Source: Isoetes taiwanensis
Taxonomy: Eukaryota; Streptophyta; Lycopodiopsida; Isoetales; Isoetaceae
DNA: 64,000 nucleotides
Assembly: GCA_021234155.1 (NCBI GenBank)
Contig: JAJEKV010000004.1
Location: 23,159,122 to 23,223,121, forward strand
Direction of reading: 5' to 3'
Part shown: in pieces, positions 62,801 through 64,000 of the stretch
Position numbering within the stretch: the stretch's first letter is position 1
Layout: each line of letters begins with the position of its first letter
Translations under genes and position numbers: made by a program
Notes under the pieces: model-generated
What the model was told of the DNA's origin: nothing
What the model saw: only the letters and a program-made list of their open reading frames with translations
The model's database searches: none

Positions 62801-64000
62801 CCTCCGAAGAACCGAAGATGTTATAGAACGTTTATAGCCTTGGCTATAATGTAGATAGATGTTGTACCATAACCATAGGCATTTAGCACATCATTAGAAT
62901 CTATTGGCTTAGTTGTGTCACCAACTTGTTTAAAATTGTGCCCTTCATAACTCATGGTTTATAATCTTCCCAGACCATGGCCACCGCTTCTTTGCAGTCA
63001 ATCGATTTTTCTTTGCACAAAGATAATTAGCGTGCAAGAAGTATGAGAAACTAAAAATAAATGTACTACAACGAACATCAAAAGGGATTGACAATTCGGA
63101 ATTTGAAAGGTTTAATGGAAGGTGAAGAAACGTTTGACATGTTCAAAGAATGTACAATGCATATCAATAAATTGTGAACAAAGCCTAAACAAAACCTAAA
63201 AGATATATTGCTTTTGAACAATTTTTTAAGTCAAAATACACGTATGTTAGGTAGATATGCTTTTTTGATTGGTTCTTGTTCTTGATTCAATGCCAGTAAC
63301 TTTGGCTACACATTGAAGAGGGGGAAAATTTAGAAATCAATCGAATTCTTAAAAACTATAATGCACTTTCTAAACCCATATCGGCATACGTTATCCACCT
63401 TTACTCAAAGTGCTAGAAGAATTTATGTGTTCTAAGTAGTGCCACAATGGAATTATAGACGCCAAGCAAATTGCCAAAGCAATGCCTAAACAAAACAACC
63501 CTGTGCAATAACCATTAAGCTTGGGATCGTACCTTGGGATCGTACCATTGTTCAAATTGAAATAATCGGGACAAAAAGTGAGTAGCATGTCTTGTTGCAG
63601 TTTAAGAATAGCTAAGTTAGTGATGAATTTGCATGAGCCACAATCATAAATACATATAGATTCATTTTACACAATTTATTTACAACATAAATATAGGCAT
63701 CATCCCATGAGTGACTTGACACTAACATGAAAAGGGATTGGAATAACATAAAAAAGTCTCAGAGTTTAGCTCTATTGCAAAAATGAACTGGTAGTGGGCT
63801 TATGATACTTTAGAAGTTAGATAGTTTAGCCAATGTCATACCAGCCTAATATATGGCATAACAAATTGTAAAACATGACAATAATCAGCCTTATAGCATA
63901 TAATCAATTATGTATGTTCGATACAATGCAAATTCATATATAATATAACTCTATTTCCAATATCATTTCCATTGTTAGTGTCGTATAAATAGTAGACAAA
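59880..64000. other. Gene-free right end
   Basis: No recognisable gene or complete element. Seen: an A-rich run at 59,924-59,960; a GTTGTTGTGTTGTC-rich stretch at 60,680-60,880; an exact tandem duplication at 60,949-61,006; a hairpin at 61,252-61,285 (CAGCAAAG...CTTTGCTG); a primer-site-like TTGATATCAGAGGCCC on the minus strand at about 61,500-61,515; and a 13 bp doublet CTTGGGATCGTAC near 63,520-63,546. The 93-codon open frame at minus 62,380-62,099 resembles nothing I know. Confidence 0.45.
60949..61006. repeat. Exact tandem duplication, 28-29 bp unit
   Basis: TCTTAAATTGTTATCATCTA followed by AACCCAAGC, twice in a row without change, which suggests a recent event. Confidence 0.95.

Overview
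This is nuclear DNA from a land plant. It has GT-AG introns, an intact plant HAK/KUP/KT potassium-transporter gene with the family's canonical ends, recognisable remains of a plant-type Integrator subunit 9 gene, and several classes of plant transposable element (Ty1/copia, LINE, TRIM, MITEs, a SINE-like piece). I cannot name the species. The low gene density and heavy load of decayed repeats suit a large repeat-rich genome (fern, lycophyte or gymnosperm more than a compact angiosperm), but that is inference.

Layout. 1-5.4 kb: no recognisable gene. 5.4-7.1 kb: a short microsatellite and an unexplained GC-richer block. 7.4-11.2 kb: a badly decayed Ty1/copia element on the minus strand, in which RNase H, reverse transcriptase (YVDD box), integrase end and protease-like stretches can be read in the expected order. 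11.8-37.6 kb: a head-to-tail array of about six copies of a ~3.3 kb unit without a clear gene. The fifth copy is split by a ~5.8 kb pyrimidine-rich insert (26.6-32.5 kb) that holds a tRNA-related SINE-like head, short direct repeats and tandem duplications. 37.6-39.3 kb: exon-like pieces of an unrecognised membrane-protein gene on the minus strand, which stop exactly at the array edge.

41.3-46.6 kb: a mosaic of mobile DNA. It contains a 1.05 kb terminal-inverted-repeat element inserted in a ~270 bp repeat, a LINE 3' end (zf-RVT-like), a long TTTTTG microsatellite, and a 515 bp PIF/Harbinger-like MITE with a TAA target duplication. 46.8-48.6 kb (plus): a broken gene whose motifs match, from memory, an uncharacterised eukaryotic family (DUF7869-type, HTHEDID motif) that may be transposon-borne. 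48.9-52.5 kb (minus): an INTS9-like pseudogene with introns, stops and frameshifts, interrupted by a textbook 454 bp TRIM retroelement (158 bp LTRs, TCACA target duplication, tRNA-Met-type primer site, polypurine tract).

55.3-58.6 kb (minus): the one clearly intact gene, a 790-residue potassium transporter in eight coding exons with phases that all join. Its probable 5' leader and promoter lie at 58.6-59.6 kb. 59.9-64 kb: no recognisable gene.

The genes do not form an operon or a pathway. The potassium transporter is a stand-alone housekeeping or nutrition gene; the rest is pseudogene and transposon debris. Copies 1 to 4 of the array and the copia relic carry dense small insertions and deletions, whereas the sequence right of about 33 kb is much cleaner. 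Sequencing or assembly error in the left half should be considered before dating anything there.
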